This document shows positions 6,851-13,325 of a DNA stretch of 37,695 nt, in pieces. Positions within the stretch are counted from its first letter, which is position 1. Each line of letters begins with the position of its first letter. Position numbers and translations under genes: made by a program. The notes under the pieces were generated by a model that saw only the letters and a list, made by a program, of their open reading frames with translations, was not told the DNA's origin and searched no databases. Source of the stretch: a virus; IMG/VR virus record IMGVR_UViG_3300033149_004032, positions 1 to 37,695 of that record, one strand, 5' to 3'.

Positions 6851-7336
6851 TTATCCCCCTTTCTTGATAATACTATCTACAAGGATAGCCTTCTTAATTT
6901 TAGCGATGCTTTCCGGCCTTGTCGGATACCGGCCAAACTGCTTGAGCACCGCCTCTTTCAACAATTCCAAATCCACCCGCTCCAAGCTACCGCTACCTGC
7001 CAAGTCTTCGTTGTAACTTTGCACAGTATCTTTTAGTATCTTAAGCTGCTGCGGCGTTGGTTCCGGCAACACCGACGAGACAGGCGGTTCGGCATTGCCG
7101 GATTTAGCTGGCACTACTTTGTCCGATGCTTTATATATCCACTCCGCAAAATCAAGACAAATTTCCTTTATTTGACTCCGAAATTCCTCTTTTTGCAGGT
7201 CGTTAATAAATGTACGGTAGGCATTCCCCGAACTTCCCAATGCTTCCAACACAGACTTCAACACAGCTTGCAAGACAATCCGGTAATCTTTTCTCTGAAA
7301 TTCTCTAATTTGCTGTTCATTATACTCCGCCATCAT
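6851..7336 (-). CDS. Hypothetical helical protein, 161 aa
   Basis: A 161-residue, mostly helical protein. The N-terminal part (residues 5-80) is amphipathic. A proline-rich hinge lies near residues 83-95 (EPPVSSVLPEPTPQQ), and a C-terminal helical part contains LKEAVLKQFGRYPTRPESI. It starts ATGATG, overlapping the nuclease gene's stop, so translation is coupled to that gene. The position next to a PD-(D/E)XK nuclease and SSB suggests a recombination partner, but no homology is recognised. Confidence 0.55.
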   Translation of the reverse strand: MMAEYNEQQIREFQRKDYRIVLQAVLKSVLEALGSSGNAYRTFINDLQKEEFRSQIKEICLDFAEWIYKASDKVVPAKSGNAEPPVSSVLPEPTPQQLKILKDTVQSYNEDLAGSGSLERVDLELLKEAVLKQFGRYPTRPESIAKIKKAILVDSIIKKGG

Positions 7337-8253
7337 TCATCCCCCTTCTTAAAGTATGGGCAAAACTCTGCCACAGGACAATACCGGTTACACCTAACAC
7401 ACTCACCTTTTCGTTCCTCAACATAAATCCTTTCGCCATCGATAGTTATGTTATGAGAAGCTGCGTACTCCACAATTGCTTCACGGCTGGCTTCTACCTT
7501 AATAGCACTCTTTCGACCCTTTTTCATTAAGGCAAATGTTGGTTCTCTTTGCCACTTTTCTTCCGGTGTACACTCACGCCACGGGTTTCTAACGTGGTCA
7601 ACCACCCGTTCGTAAATAAAGTTTTCTGCATACTTGTGTGCCCACAATCCAACCCACTTTGACACAAAAGGAATAGGTGGATAATTGTCATCAGGTCGCC
7701 GGTTCACTCGGTTCTTATCGTGGTCTCGGAGAATAGCGTTGATACATAAATGCCTAATGGGAGCTTCGCCCATTCCCTCTGGCTTGTTCGGCCCTTGCAT
7801 TAACAAACGATTGTACAGATAAGCATAGCAATTCAATTGCTTATCCCACTCGGGTTTAACACCCTTCTCGATAATACTCCAGACTGAAGTAACTTTCCAA
7901 TCTTCAAGAGAGTCATCGCAAATAAAATCAGGTTTTCCAATAACCGTTATCTTCTTTCCATCCACTTCAAACGGCACTTCAAGTTTTAACTGCACCGCTA
8001 CAAATTTCCCTTCGTGTTTTGCCTTCTCTGCAATGTTAGACAAAATATAATCCACACTTGTTCCAAGCAACATCCAAAGAAATTCCGATACGTCCTGCGT
8101 CAACTCATCCCAATGTTTAATCATCAGGTTATGGATAAGTGGTGGCCCTACCAACGTAGTAACACCCAACCGGTCAGGGTGTGGTTTGTACAGCTTGTTT
8201 CCAATCAAATCGTACAACGGCTGTGGCACATTGTATTCATTTGTTAACTTCAT
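7333..8253 (-). CDS. PD-(D/E)XK nuclease with C-terminal cysteine cluster
   Basis: A 306-residue protein of the PD-(D/E)XK (Cas4/RecB-like) group. Asp109 lies in IGKPDFIC, and Asp118 with Lys120 form the DWK equivalent of (D/E)XK. A QLNCYAYL segment (Gln139) matches the conserved QxxxY helix of RecB-type nucleases. Four C-terminal cysteines (285, 288, 292, 298: CVRCNRYCPVAEFC) could hold an Fe-S cluster, although Cas4 and AddB usually take one Cys from the N-terminal side. It should degrade or process DNA ends for phage recombination. Ribosome site: GAGGTGAGAA. Confidence 0.82.
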   Translation of the reverse strand: MKLTNEYNVPQPLYDLIGNKLYKPHPDRLGVTTLVGPPLIHNLMIKHWDELTQDVSEFLWMLLGTSVDYILSNIAEKAKHEGKFVAVQLKLEVPFEVDGKKITVIGKPDFICDDSLEDWKVTSVWSIIEKGVKPEWDKQLNCYAYLYNRLLMQGPNKPEGMGEAPIRHLCINAILRDHDKNRVNRRPDDNYPPIPFVSKWVGLWAHKYAENFIYERVVDHVRNPWRECTPEEKWQREPTFALMKKGRKSAIKVEASREAIVEYAASHNITIDGERIYVEERKGECVRCNRYCPVAEFCPYFKKGDE

Positions 8254-8256
8254 TTC

Positions 8257-9045
8257 TCACCTCACTTCATTCTTTAACACTTTTCTACTTATTTCCAAGA
8301 TGTAGCCTGCTGCTTGCTTTGCCTGCTGCTTAACTTCATCAAAACCACATCTTCCTGTTTCCCATTCATCTATCGCTTCTTCTGCCAACACCAGCGGAGA
8401 ACAGCAAATCCACGCCTTGCCAAAGTCAAACAACCGAAGTGGGCAAAGCTGGCAATCCTTTATAAATGTCCGCAAAAAACATTCCTCAAAATCAAGAAAA
8501 GGATGAAACCATCTGAAATTGTACTCTGTGGAATATACTATCTGTAACCAGAACAACACCATCCCAAGAAACGTACTCCATATTCCACCCTCTTTCAATA
8601 TCTTAATTTCCGTGGCTGTAAGGCATCGAGCCATAAGACAAGAAGATGTCCCTTCCTCTTGTATAATAATACGCCGAAATACAAAAATCAAATACTTAAA
8701 CAATTCTTGAGCTGCTTTTTGAAATTCAGAAAAACCAACTTTACCGGTAGTCCACTGCACATCGGCTATTCTTACATCTTCCCACGCACCACAACACGGG
8801 GCCGCCTGTCGGCGTGGGTTGTCAAATTGCTTCAAAGGGCAAGTGCTACAGTTTTTATAATATCTACACACCGCACAAAACGGAGCATCAATAGATACTT
8901 TTTCCGCCGCTTCTGCTGCTTTGTAATCATCTTCATCGGCAGTAATAATCTGCCACCAATGCTGCAATGAACACAACCACGCTGTCCACTTTCCCTGCTC
9001 GGCGGCCCACACAACCTCTCTTTCTGTTAACCAATCAATTGCCAT
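8257..9045 (-). CDS. Cys-rich protein with internally duplicated domain
   Basis: A 262-residue protein started at the ATG behind AAGGGGGAAAGGG, overlapping the upstream gene's end by 11 bases. Two similar halves are visible. The first has CAVCRYYKNCSTCPLK, later CCGAW, then WTTGKVGFSEFQKAAQEL. The second has DCQLCPLRLFDFGK, later CCSPL, then WETGRCGFDEVKQQAKQAA. The shared pattern is CxxCPL, CC, W-x-T-G-x-x-GF and a helix. The cysteines probably bind metal. An N-terminal stretch WLTEREVVWAAEQGKWTAWL and a hydrophobic middle (IWSTFLGMVLFWLQIV) are also seen. Family unknown. Confidence 0.6.
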   Translation of the reverse strand: MAIDWLTEREVVWAAEQGKWTAWLCSLQHWWQIITADEDDYKAAEAAEKVSIDAPFCAVCRYYKNCSTCPLKQFDNPRRQAAPCCGAWEDVRIADVQWTTGKVGFSEFQKAAQELFKYLIFVFRRIIIQEEGTSSCLMARCLTATEIKILKEGGIWSTFLGMVLFWLQIVYSTEYNFRWFHPFLDFEECFLRTFIKDCQLCPLRLFDFGKAWICCSPLVLAEEAIDEWETGRCGFDEVKQQAKQAAGYILEISRKVLKNEVR

Positions 9046-9247
9046 TGCCCTTTCCCCCTTCTTGGAAAATATCATCCAAAAGTCTTTCCAATGCTTCGTC
9101 ATCCAAGCCCATCAGCAAATCAATCAACCGCTCATCCCACAATGAGGCAGCCAAATTGTCGGCTTCTCTCTTGCTAATCACCCCTTTTGATGCTAATTCA
9201 TACATCAGCATTCGCCAATGTTTCAGACTATATACATCTATTTTCAT
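9035..9247 (-). CDS. Small protein, 70 aa
   Basis: A 70-residue acidic helical protein with ribosome site GAGGTGAAACT. The N-terminal half (YSLKHWRMLMYELASKG) and DLLMGLDDEALERLLDDIF are amphipathic helices; the end is a Gly/Asn tail (GGKGNGN) that overlaps the next gene. No family recognised. Confidence 0.55.
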   Translation of the reverse strand: MKIDVYSLKHWRMLMYELASKGVISKREADNLAASLWDERLIDLLMGLDDEALERLLDDIFQEGGKGNGN

Positions 9248-9261
9248 AGTTTCACCTCACT

Positions 9262-9339
9262 TCACAAAACAAACAACAAATAATAAACCACCACAATCAG
9301 CGACACACCACATATTATGTGAATAGCCTCGGTTTCCAT
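9262..9339 (-). CDS. Membrane micropeptide, 25 aa
   Basis: A 25-codon frame with ribosome site AAAGGGTGAGAA. After METEAIHI the protein is almost wholly hydrophobic (IICGVSLIVVVYYLLFVL), as for one membrane span. It fills the gap between two genes exactly, with the next gene's ribosome site following its stop. Function unknown. A longer antisense-frame reading of the same bases was set aside. Confidence 0.45.
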   Translation of the reverse strand: METEAIHIICGVSLIVVVYYLLFVL

Positions 9340-9350
9340 TTCTCACCCTT

Positions 9351-9611
9351 TCACAAAGATAAGAAAGCATCCACTTCCTCATCCGTGAAACCTTCCCTTT
9401 TCGCTTTTTCCCTAAACACTTGTTCACGGGGCACCGGTTTGTAAAGGTAGCTTGGATAAACAGTTTGCTCATAAGAGTGTTTCCATATCCAAAATAGCCG
9501 GTCTGCCCTATCCCGTCCGCCGACAAATTCCACAAAAGCATCGTGTGTAGCTCGCTCATCAACACCACCAAAAGGACTTCGCACAACCTTAAACTTCTTT
9601 TTCGTTTTCAT
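9351..9611 (-). CDS. Small protein, 86 aa, first gene after a strong promoter
   Basis: An 86-residue basic protein, the first gene of the transcript from the promoter at 9646-9674; ribosome site AAAGGAG. The N-terminus is lysine-rich (MKTKKKFKVVRSPFGGVDER), the middle aromatic (LFWIWKHSYEQTVYPSYLYK), and the end a helix (REQVFREKAKREGFTDEEVDAFL). No known family is recognised. Confidence 0.6.
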   Translation of the reverse strand: MKTKKKFKVVRSPFGGVDERATHDAFVEFVGGRDRADRLFWIWKHSYEQTVYPSYLYKPVPREQVFREKAKREGFTDEEVDAFLSL

Positions 9612-9645
9612 AACACGCTCCTTTCAAACTAATACATTCACTTAA

Positions 9646-9674
9646 AATATAACACAATTTTCTCTCTTTGTCAA
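9646..9674 (-). promoter_or_regulatory. Sigma70-type promoter for the replication operon
   Basis: On the minus strand a perfect -35 TTGACA (9669-9674) is followed by a 17-base spacer and -10 TATATT (9646-9651), then TTAAGTG. It lies in the 93-base gap before the gene at 9351-9611 and points to it, giving a leader of about 28 bases. The upstream sequence AAAATTTTCTTAT (plus strand, 9686-9698) is shared with the early promoter near 13.7 kb. Confidence 0.9.
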
Positions 9675-9704
9675 GCCCTTTTTTCAAAATTTTCTTATAG
9701 GACT

Positions 9705-9911
9705 TTAGGCTGGTTGGATTTGATTTATCCATCGTTTCCGCCCGTTGTCCGTCCGCACTACACAAAGGACTGCACCGGAGCACACCCGCCGAATGTACGG
9801 TCTGCGTGGATTTCGAGGGTCTGGTTCGACAGTACCAACAACAACTCTTTTTCCACTCACACCCTTCACCCTTTTACCAACATATAACGGACAAGCTGCA
9901 AAGTAACTCAT
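9705..9911 (-). CDS. Small protein, 68 aa
   Basis: A 68-residue basic protein from the ATG behind AAAGGGGGTGATAGT. It has the look of a small beta-barrel: VGKRVKG, KRVVVGTVEPDPRNPRRPYI and LCVVRTDNGRKRWI. Such barrels often bind nucleic acid or protein, but no family is recognised. It is the last gene before the second strong promoter. Confidence 0.55.
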   Translation of the reverse strand: MSYFAACPLYVGKRVKGVSGKRVVVGTVEPDPRNPRRPYIRRVCSGAVLCVVRTDNGRKRWINQIQPA

Positions 9912-9939
9912 ACTATCACCCCCTTTCGTTACCACACAC

Positions 9940-10425
9940 TCACAAACACATCTCTTTTACAGGTTGAAAAACTGACAAATCAGCTTCACCAGTAAGCAAT
10001 TTGGCCGACAGTGGCCCCCAATCAAGGCACACCCAATGCCCATCATACCATCCCACGTTCCGCATCCCCAATTCATCCTTGTGCACTATACTCCAGCCAC
10101 AACTTTCTATTTCCGCACTTAATGTTTCTTGGGCCGCTATCATTTTGCTCCACGCATCTTGTTTAGAAAATTTTTCTCTTATTGTTTCTACTTTTGCCTG
10201 ATAAAAGCACTGCCCACACAAGCCCCAAACTGGCGGAGCTAAACCTTCTTTTGCCGCAATCAAAGAGTTAGCATATGCCATCCGTGCTTCGTCTTCATTG
10301 TCATACCATTTTAACACTGCCTTTCCATCCGGTGTAACATAAACATCGCATTCGCTGCCCCCTGCTATCCACTTAACATTATACATTGTCTCAATTTTTT
10401 GTATTTTTATTTCCTCTCTCAACAT
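9940..10425 (-). CDS. Kinase-fold-like protein (APH/protein-kinase type)
   Basis: A 161-residue protein with the marks of a small kinase fold. A Gly-rich loop GGSECDVYV (residues 22-30) precedes VLKWY (Lys39, the ATP-lysine position). Later comes IVHKDELGMRNVGWYDG (His115, Asp117, Asn123) and VCLDWG (Asp135). The order matches aminoglycoside phosphotransferases and some phage kinases (HGDLHPGNV then IDW). The spacing from Asp117 to Asn123 is one longer than usual. It could phosphorylate a host target or be a pseudokinase. The start at 10425 (GGAGTTAAGG before it) overlaps the next gene's stop. It has an upstream paralogue. Confidence 0.6.
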   Translation of the reverse strand: MLREEIKIQKIETMYNVKWIAGGSECDVYVTPDGKAVLKWYDNEDEARMAYANSLIAAKEGLAPPVWGLCGQCFYQAKVETIREKFSKQDAWSKMIAAQETLSAEIESCGWSIVHKDELGMRNVGWYDGHWVCLDWGPLSAKLLTGEADLSVFQPVKEMCL

Positions 10426-10982
10426 TGCCTTAACTCCAATATATCCAATGTCAACGGCCCCCAATCAAAGCAAACTGGCTGACCCTTGTATAAACCAACA
10501 TTGTCTTGGTGAATTTCTACTATATCTCCACCCACCCAAAATCCTTCCATAGCAAGTCGATGCTGAATTCGCCATCGTATGGCGGAGAGGGGTGGCCCGT
10601 TTTGTTTCATATATTCTGCCGTCCCATACGGTATCGCATAATCCTGCACAAACGCATTTTCTACAAGACAAGACACTGGCGGAGCAATGCCTATTTCAGC
10701 CATCGCACAACAAGCATTGAACGCAGCTTGAGCATCATCAATAGATTTGAACAGCTTCACCACCCAATCTTCATTCTTTGCCTTAAACACCAAACATTCC
10801 ATTCCACATCCTATAAAGTCGGCTTCAAACTCTTTTTCCATCCTCTCGATAAACTTATCTACAGACTCATCCGGTTCAGGATAAGTTTTGCTCTCTTTAG
10901 GTTCTACCGGAGCATTGGCACAGGCCACATACATCCAACGTTCAATTTGAATAGCGTGTAACTTAATCTTTGAACAAGCCAT
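10419..10982 (-). CDS. Kinase-fold-like protein, degenerate paralogue
   Basis: A 187-residue paralogue of the gene at 9940. FIGCGMECLVFKAKNEDWVVKLF gives the Gly-loop region and VVKLF lysine. The helix DAQAAFNACCAMAEIGIAPPV matches its neighbour's EARMAYANSLIAAKEGLAPPV. The catalytic part is IHQDNVGLYKG then VCFDWGPLT. The His-x-Asp of the neighbour is not conserved in place, so this copy may be inactive. An additional N-terminal 45 residues contain DESVDKFIERMEKEFEADF. Ribosome site: AAAGGGATG. Confidence 0.55.
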   Translation of the reverse strand: MACSKIKLHAIQIERWMYVACANAPVEPKESKTYPEPDESVDKFIERMEKEFEADFIGCGMECLVFKAKNEDWVVKLFKSIDDAQAAFNACCAMAEIGIAPPVSCLVENAFVQDYAIPYGTAEYMKQNGPPLSAIRWRIQHRLAMEGFWVGGDIVEIHQDNVGLYKGQPVCFDWGPLTLDILELRQC

Positions 10983-10984
10983 CT

Positions 10985-11233
10985 CTACATCCCTTTGAAA
11001 ATGTTATTCTTAATAGAATGGTTCCACACACACAGCATAAAGTTCTGTCCACAGAAAACCAAACCTTCTTTCGTTGCCTTCTCAAACTTTACTTCATAAG
11101 TATCCTCAATCCTTCTGATGAAATGGACGATACTTTCCCCTTCATCGGGCACAAGGTGAAGTTCATTGTGTTTCCCTGTTACACTTTTGTGCCACTCCGT
11201 CAACTCATAATCATAATAAGCCACCTTGTCCAT
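10985..11233 (-). CDS. Truncated paralogue of the kinase-like proteins
   Basis: An 82-residue protein that matches only the front of the 10419 product. GESIVHFIRRIEDTYEVKFE parallels DESVDKFIERMEKEFEADF, and KEGLVFCGQNFMLCVW parallels MECLVFKAKNEDWVVKLF. It stops before any catalytic loop. The ATG overlaps the upstream stop (TAATG) and has a good ribosome site, so it is still expressed as a small protein. Either a decayed copy after tandem duplication or a deliberate N-lobe fragment. Confidence 0.55.
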   Translation of the reverse strand: MDKVAYYDYELTEWHKSVTGKHNELHLVPDEGESIVHFIRRIEDTYEVKFEKATKEGLVFCGQNFMLCVWNHSIKNNIFKGM

Positions 11234-11457
11234 TATTCACCCCCTTTCAGCTTTGTTCTCTTATAAGCAAGGTTCAGTTTTTGGCAAAAACGCACTATAT
11301 CAAACTCTTCTCCGTATTTGGCACACGCCACACTGATACAAAACGCCAATGCGTTGAAAATATCGTCTATCCTTTCAACGTGTGCATACTCACCACAAAC
11401 CTTGCCGATGGCGTTGGCAATTTCGTCATATAAACGTCTGTTTTTCAAACTTTCCAT
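11233..11457 (-). CDS. Small helical protein, 74 aa
   Basis: A 74-residue protein; the ATG at 11457 follows AAAGGGCGTGACA. A GTG two codons upstream is possible. The order RRLYDEIANAIGKVC, then a helix FNALAFCISVACAKYG and DIVRFCQKLNL resembles the KKHYxxIAxxI...NPRFDxxRF family seen at 11666 and 13069, but the NPRFD motif is lost. It may be a distant paralogue. Function unknown. Confidence 0.5.
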   Translation of the reverse strand: MESLKNRRLYDEIANAIGKVCGEYAHVERIDDIFNALAFCISVACAKYGEEFDIVRFCQKLNLAYKRTKLKGGE

Positions 11458-11459
11458 TG

Positions 11460-11669
11460 TCACGCCCTTTCGTTGGCATAATCGGCTAACAGCTTTACAA
11501 TTTCAATCAGCTTGAACGATACAGCTTCATAGCTGTTTCCTTGTTGTATCTCACTTTTGCTCCGTCTAAATCCCGTGAAAAGCTGACCCAACAGGAATGC
11601 TTCATAAGCTGTTTCTGCCTTGAACGTCACAATCTTTCCTGCTGCAACTTCACGTATTTCAGCTTTCAT
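11460..11669 (-). CDS. Small protein, 69 aa (MKAEIRE family, copy A)
   Basis: A 69-residue protein that begins MKAEIREVAAGKIVTFKAET and ends VKLLADYANERA. The gene at 12373 starts MKAEIRETGVGKVLTLTPE and has VIGLLADYADDLA near its end, so they are paralogues. The ATG overlaps the upstream stop (ATGA). The order is two beta strands, a helix (YEAFLLGQL), two strands and a helix. Unknown function. Confidence 0.55.
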   Translation of the reverse strand: MKAEIREVAAGKIVTFKAETAYEAFLLGQLFTGFRRSKSEIQQGNSYEAVSFKLIEIVKLLADYANERA

Positions 11670-11902
11670 AGTTCACCCCCTTCTTGCTTTTCTTTAACGT
11701 GTTCTTTTCGATACTTTTCAAAGTTTTCTTTCAAGGCAATACCAAACAAGACATAGTCAAACCGTGGATTGATGGTTTTGAAATAATAGCCAAATTCCTT
11801 GCGAAAATCGCCCAACACATCATCCACATTTTCCAAATCATACTTTGCCAATACTTTTGCAATAACATCCGCAATTTGCCTAAAATGTTTTTTCGTAAAC
11901 AT
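11666..11902 (-). CDS. Small phage protein of the KKHYxxIA...NPRFDxxRF type
   Basis: A 78-residue protein from the ATG behind AAAGGGGGCTGGACT. It reads FTKKHFRQIADVIAKVL, later FGYYFKTINPRFDYVLF, and a charged tail (KYRKEHVKEKQEGG). The pattern fits a common small siphovirus and podovirus family, from memory MTKxHYxxIAxxI...NPRFDxxRF, of unknown function. A second copy is at 13069-13296. Confidence 0.65.
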   Translation of the reverse strand: MFTKKHFRQIADVIAKVLAKYDLENVDDVLGDFRKEFGYYFKTINPRFDYVLFGIALKENFEKYRKEHVKEKQEGGEL

Positions 11903-11916
11903 AGTCCAGCCCCCTT

Positions 11917-11973
11917 TCAGCAAAACACCACTACATAAACCGCAATAGCCAATATCCAAATTTTCTTATCCAT
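11917..11973 (-). CDS. Possible membrane micropeptide, 18 aa
   Basis: An 18-codon frame MDKKIWILAIAVYVVVFC. It has a basic start and then an uninterrupted hydrophobic stretch. AGGA lies about 8 bases before the ATG, and the stop overlaps the next gene's ribosome region. The size is at the limit of what can be believed, but two other membrane micropeptides occur in the same operons. Confidence 0.3.
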   Translation of the reverse strand: MDKKIWILAIAVYVVVFC

Positions 11974-11975
11974 CG

Positions 11976-12134
11976 TTATTGTCCTATAACTTTTCGGTGG
12001 TTTTTTCTTGCACATTGCAAGCACACTTCATTTATCAGCCAATCAATAACGTTCATTTCACGCCCACACTGTTTGCAACGGTAAAACTCTATTTTAGTTT
12101 TTTGTCCTGTTTTCTTTGTTTTAGCTTGCATCAT
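11976..12134 (-). CDS. Small zinc-ribbon protein, 52 aa
   Basis: A 52-residue basic protein with ribosome site AAGGGG (start ATGATG; the second ATG is possible). After a Lys-rich start (MMQAKTKKTGQKTK) it has CKQCGRE and VCLQCARK, a CxxC pair 18 residues apart that should bind zinc, then a basic tail. Such small ribbons often bind nucleic acid or RNA polymerase. The function is inferred only from this. Confidence 0.6.
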   Translation of the reverse strand: MMQAKTKKTGQKTKIEFYRCKQCGREMNVIDWLINEVCLQCARKNHRKVIGQ

Positions 12135-12142
12135 TTATCCCC

Positions 12143-12361
12143 TTAACTACCAAAAATGGTTTGTTTTTCTGCGTACAATCTTAAACCTTCAATAACCGCT
12201 TTACTACCTATACTCACTTTTTCCACTGTACCTTTGTTGTAAGTTATGCAAACTCCATTAACACCAACAGCAAGCTGACCAACAACATAAAAATCGTCGA
12301 AAGTCTCCGGCCACAATTCCAAGTATTGGCCATTTTTTGTTTTTTCAAGTTTCAGTTTCAT
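12143..12361 (-). CDS. Small protein, 72 aa (MKAEIRE family, divergent copy)
   Basis: A 72-residue protein starting MKLKLEKTKNGQYLELWPET. The length and order (two strands, FDDFYVVGQLAVG helix, two strands, VIEGLRLYAEK helix) follow the MKAEIRE pair at 11460 and 12373, but identity is low. Directly downstream of the copy at 12373 in the same operon. Confidence 0.5.
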   Translation of the reverse strand: MKLKLEKTKNGQYLELWPETFDDFYVVGQLAVGVNGVCITYNKGTVEKVSIGSKAVIEGLRLYAEKQTIFGS

Positions 12362-12372
12362 AGTTTATCCCC

Positions 12373-12627
12373 CTAACAGCTACTATCTTTTTTGCTTGTT
12401 TGATGCCTCAATGCCAAATCATCGGCATAGTCGGCCAACAGGCCAATCACATCATACAATCGGAGAGAGATTGAATTAAACTCAATTCTATCTGGTGTGT
12501 TTACCATTTCTATCTTTCCCATCCTAAACGCCAAGTTTATCTTGCCCAATTGAAAGGCATCATAAAGGCATTCCGGCGTTAACGTTAAAACCTTGCCCAC
12601 ACCTGTTTCACGAATTTCAGCTTTCAT
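12373..12627 (-). CDS. Small protein, 84 aa (MKAEIRE family, copy B)
   Basis: An 84-residue protein starting MKAEIRETGVGKVLTLTPE, with YDAFQLGKINLAF and VIGLLADYADDLA, clearly related to the 11460 gene. It adds a polar tail (RHQTSKKDSSC). It is the first gene after the promoter at 12670-12698 with ribosome site AAAGGGGATAAGCT. Function unknown. Confidence 0.55.
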   Translation of the reverse strand: MKAEIRETGVGKVLTLTPECLYDAFQLGKINLAFRMGKIEMVNTPDRIEFNSISLRLYDVIGLLADYADDLALRHQTSKKDSSC

Positions 12628-12669
12628 AGCTTATCCCCTTTTTCTGTTTTTTGCTTTTAACCTACTTAA

Positions 12670-12698
12670 AGTATAGTACATAAACAAGATAAGGGCAA
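12670..12698 (-). promoter_or_regulatory. Sigma70-type promoter for small early genes
   Basis: On the minus strand -35 TTGCCC (12693-12698), a 17-base spacer and -10 TATACT (12670-12675) are followed by TTAAGT. The same TTAAGT follows the -10 of the 9.67-kb promoter. It drives the gene at 12373-12627 with a leader of about 35 bases. A dyad lies directly upstream of the -35. Confidence 0.8.
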
Positions 12699-12730
12699 GG
12701 GAAACAAAGGGAAATTTTCCCCTGTTTCCC
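12699..12730 (-). promoter_or_regulatory. 32-bp inverted repeat abutting the -35 box
   Basis: Left arm GGGAAACAAAGGGAAA and right arm TTTTCCCCTGTTTCCC form a near-perfect dyad centred at 12714/12715. It touches the -35 of the promoter at 12670-12698 and lies after the end of the gene at 12750-13010. It could be an operator, or a hairpin terminator for the upstream gene. A true U-tract does not follow, so an operator seems more likely. Confidence 0.5.
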
Positions 12731-12749
12731 TGTATATATGATTTTAGGT

Positions 12750-13010
12750 TTAAGGATTTGCTACCAAATAATCTTCTCCCTCAATTTCAACAACTAAAAC
12801 AGCTTGTTGATTGTTGGTGTGCTTAATATCATATGCCAACTGCGTGACCGTCCCCCGTGAAGACTCATCGGCAATGATTTCAATAACCGCCGATGGCTCG
12901 GGCTTACCTTGCCAATAACCTTTTGCCTCAATGATGGTAAAACCTTCAAAGTATTTGTTGGCAATTTCGGCCAAATTCGGTTTTCGTTCGGTATAAATTC
13001 TGTAAATCAT
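12750..13010 (-). CDS. Conserved small phage protein (MIYRIYTERK type), 86 aa
   Basis: An 86-residue protein with ribosome site AAAGGGGTGAAAT. It reads MIYRIYTERK, then NKYFEGFTIIEAKGYWQGK, PSAVIEIIADE, and NQQAVLVVEI near the end. From memory this pattern (YR-E-K...YFDGFTI...GYW-G..E...VIEI...QEAVLV) is frequent in phages and plasmids, with no known function. Predicted alpha/beta fold. Confidence 0.65.
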   Translation of the reverse strand: MIYRIYTERKPNLAEIANKYFEGFTIIEAKGYWQGKPEPSAVIEIIADESSRGTVTQLAYDIKHTNNQQAVLVVEIEGEDYLVANP

Positions 13011-13068
13011 ATTTCACCCCTTTCAAAGTTCCTATAATCCCACCCTACCGCCCACAACAATCATACTT

Positions 13069-13296
13069 TTACACACATTCACGGAGATAATCCGGCAATG
13101 CTGCATTCAAGAAACGTTCACGGTCAAACCTGGGATTATCAGACTGAAAATATCTTGCCAATTGTCCGATAAACCTTCTATAAAATCCACATACTGCAAA
13201 CCATTCATCAGGATAGTGAACTTTTCTCCCTTCTTCTTGTTGTAGTGCTTGTTTGCCGATTTCGGCTATGGCTTTATAGTGCTTTTTCGATAACAT
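13069..13296 (-). CDS. Small phage protein of the KKHYxxIA...NPRFDxxRF type
   Basis: A 75-residue protein. Start ATG at 13296; an ATG at 13320 is less likely. It reads LSKKHYKAIAEIGKQAL, later FIGQLARYFQSDNPRFDRERFLNAAL, the full signature of this common phage family. It is paralogous to the 11666 product. Function unknown; the operon contains only small early proteins. Confidence 0.7.
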   Translation of the reverse strand: MLSKKHYKAIAEIGKQALQQEEGRKVHYPDEWFAVCGFYRRFIGQLARYFQSDNPRFDRERFLNAALPDYLRECV

Positions 13297-13325
13297 AGCT
13301 AATCCCCCGTTTAGTTCCAATCACC

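Noticed and set aside
9257-9586. A 109-codon minus-strand frame covering the 86-residue gene and the 25-residue peptide
   Set aside because: It has no ribosome site, and the overlapping 9351-9611 gene has a strong one just after a good promoter.
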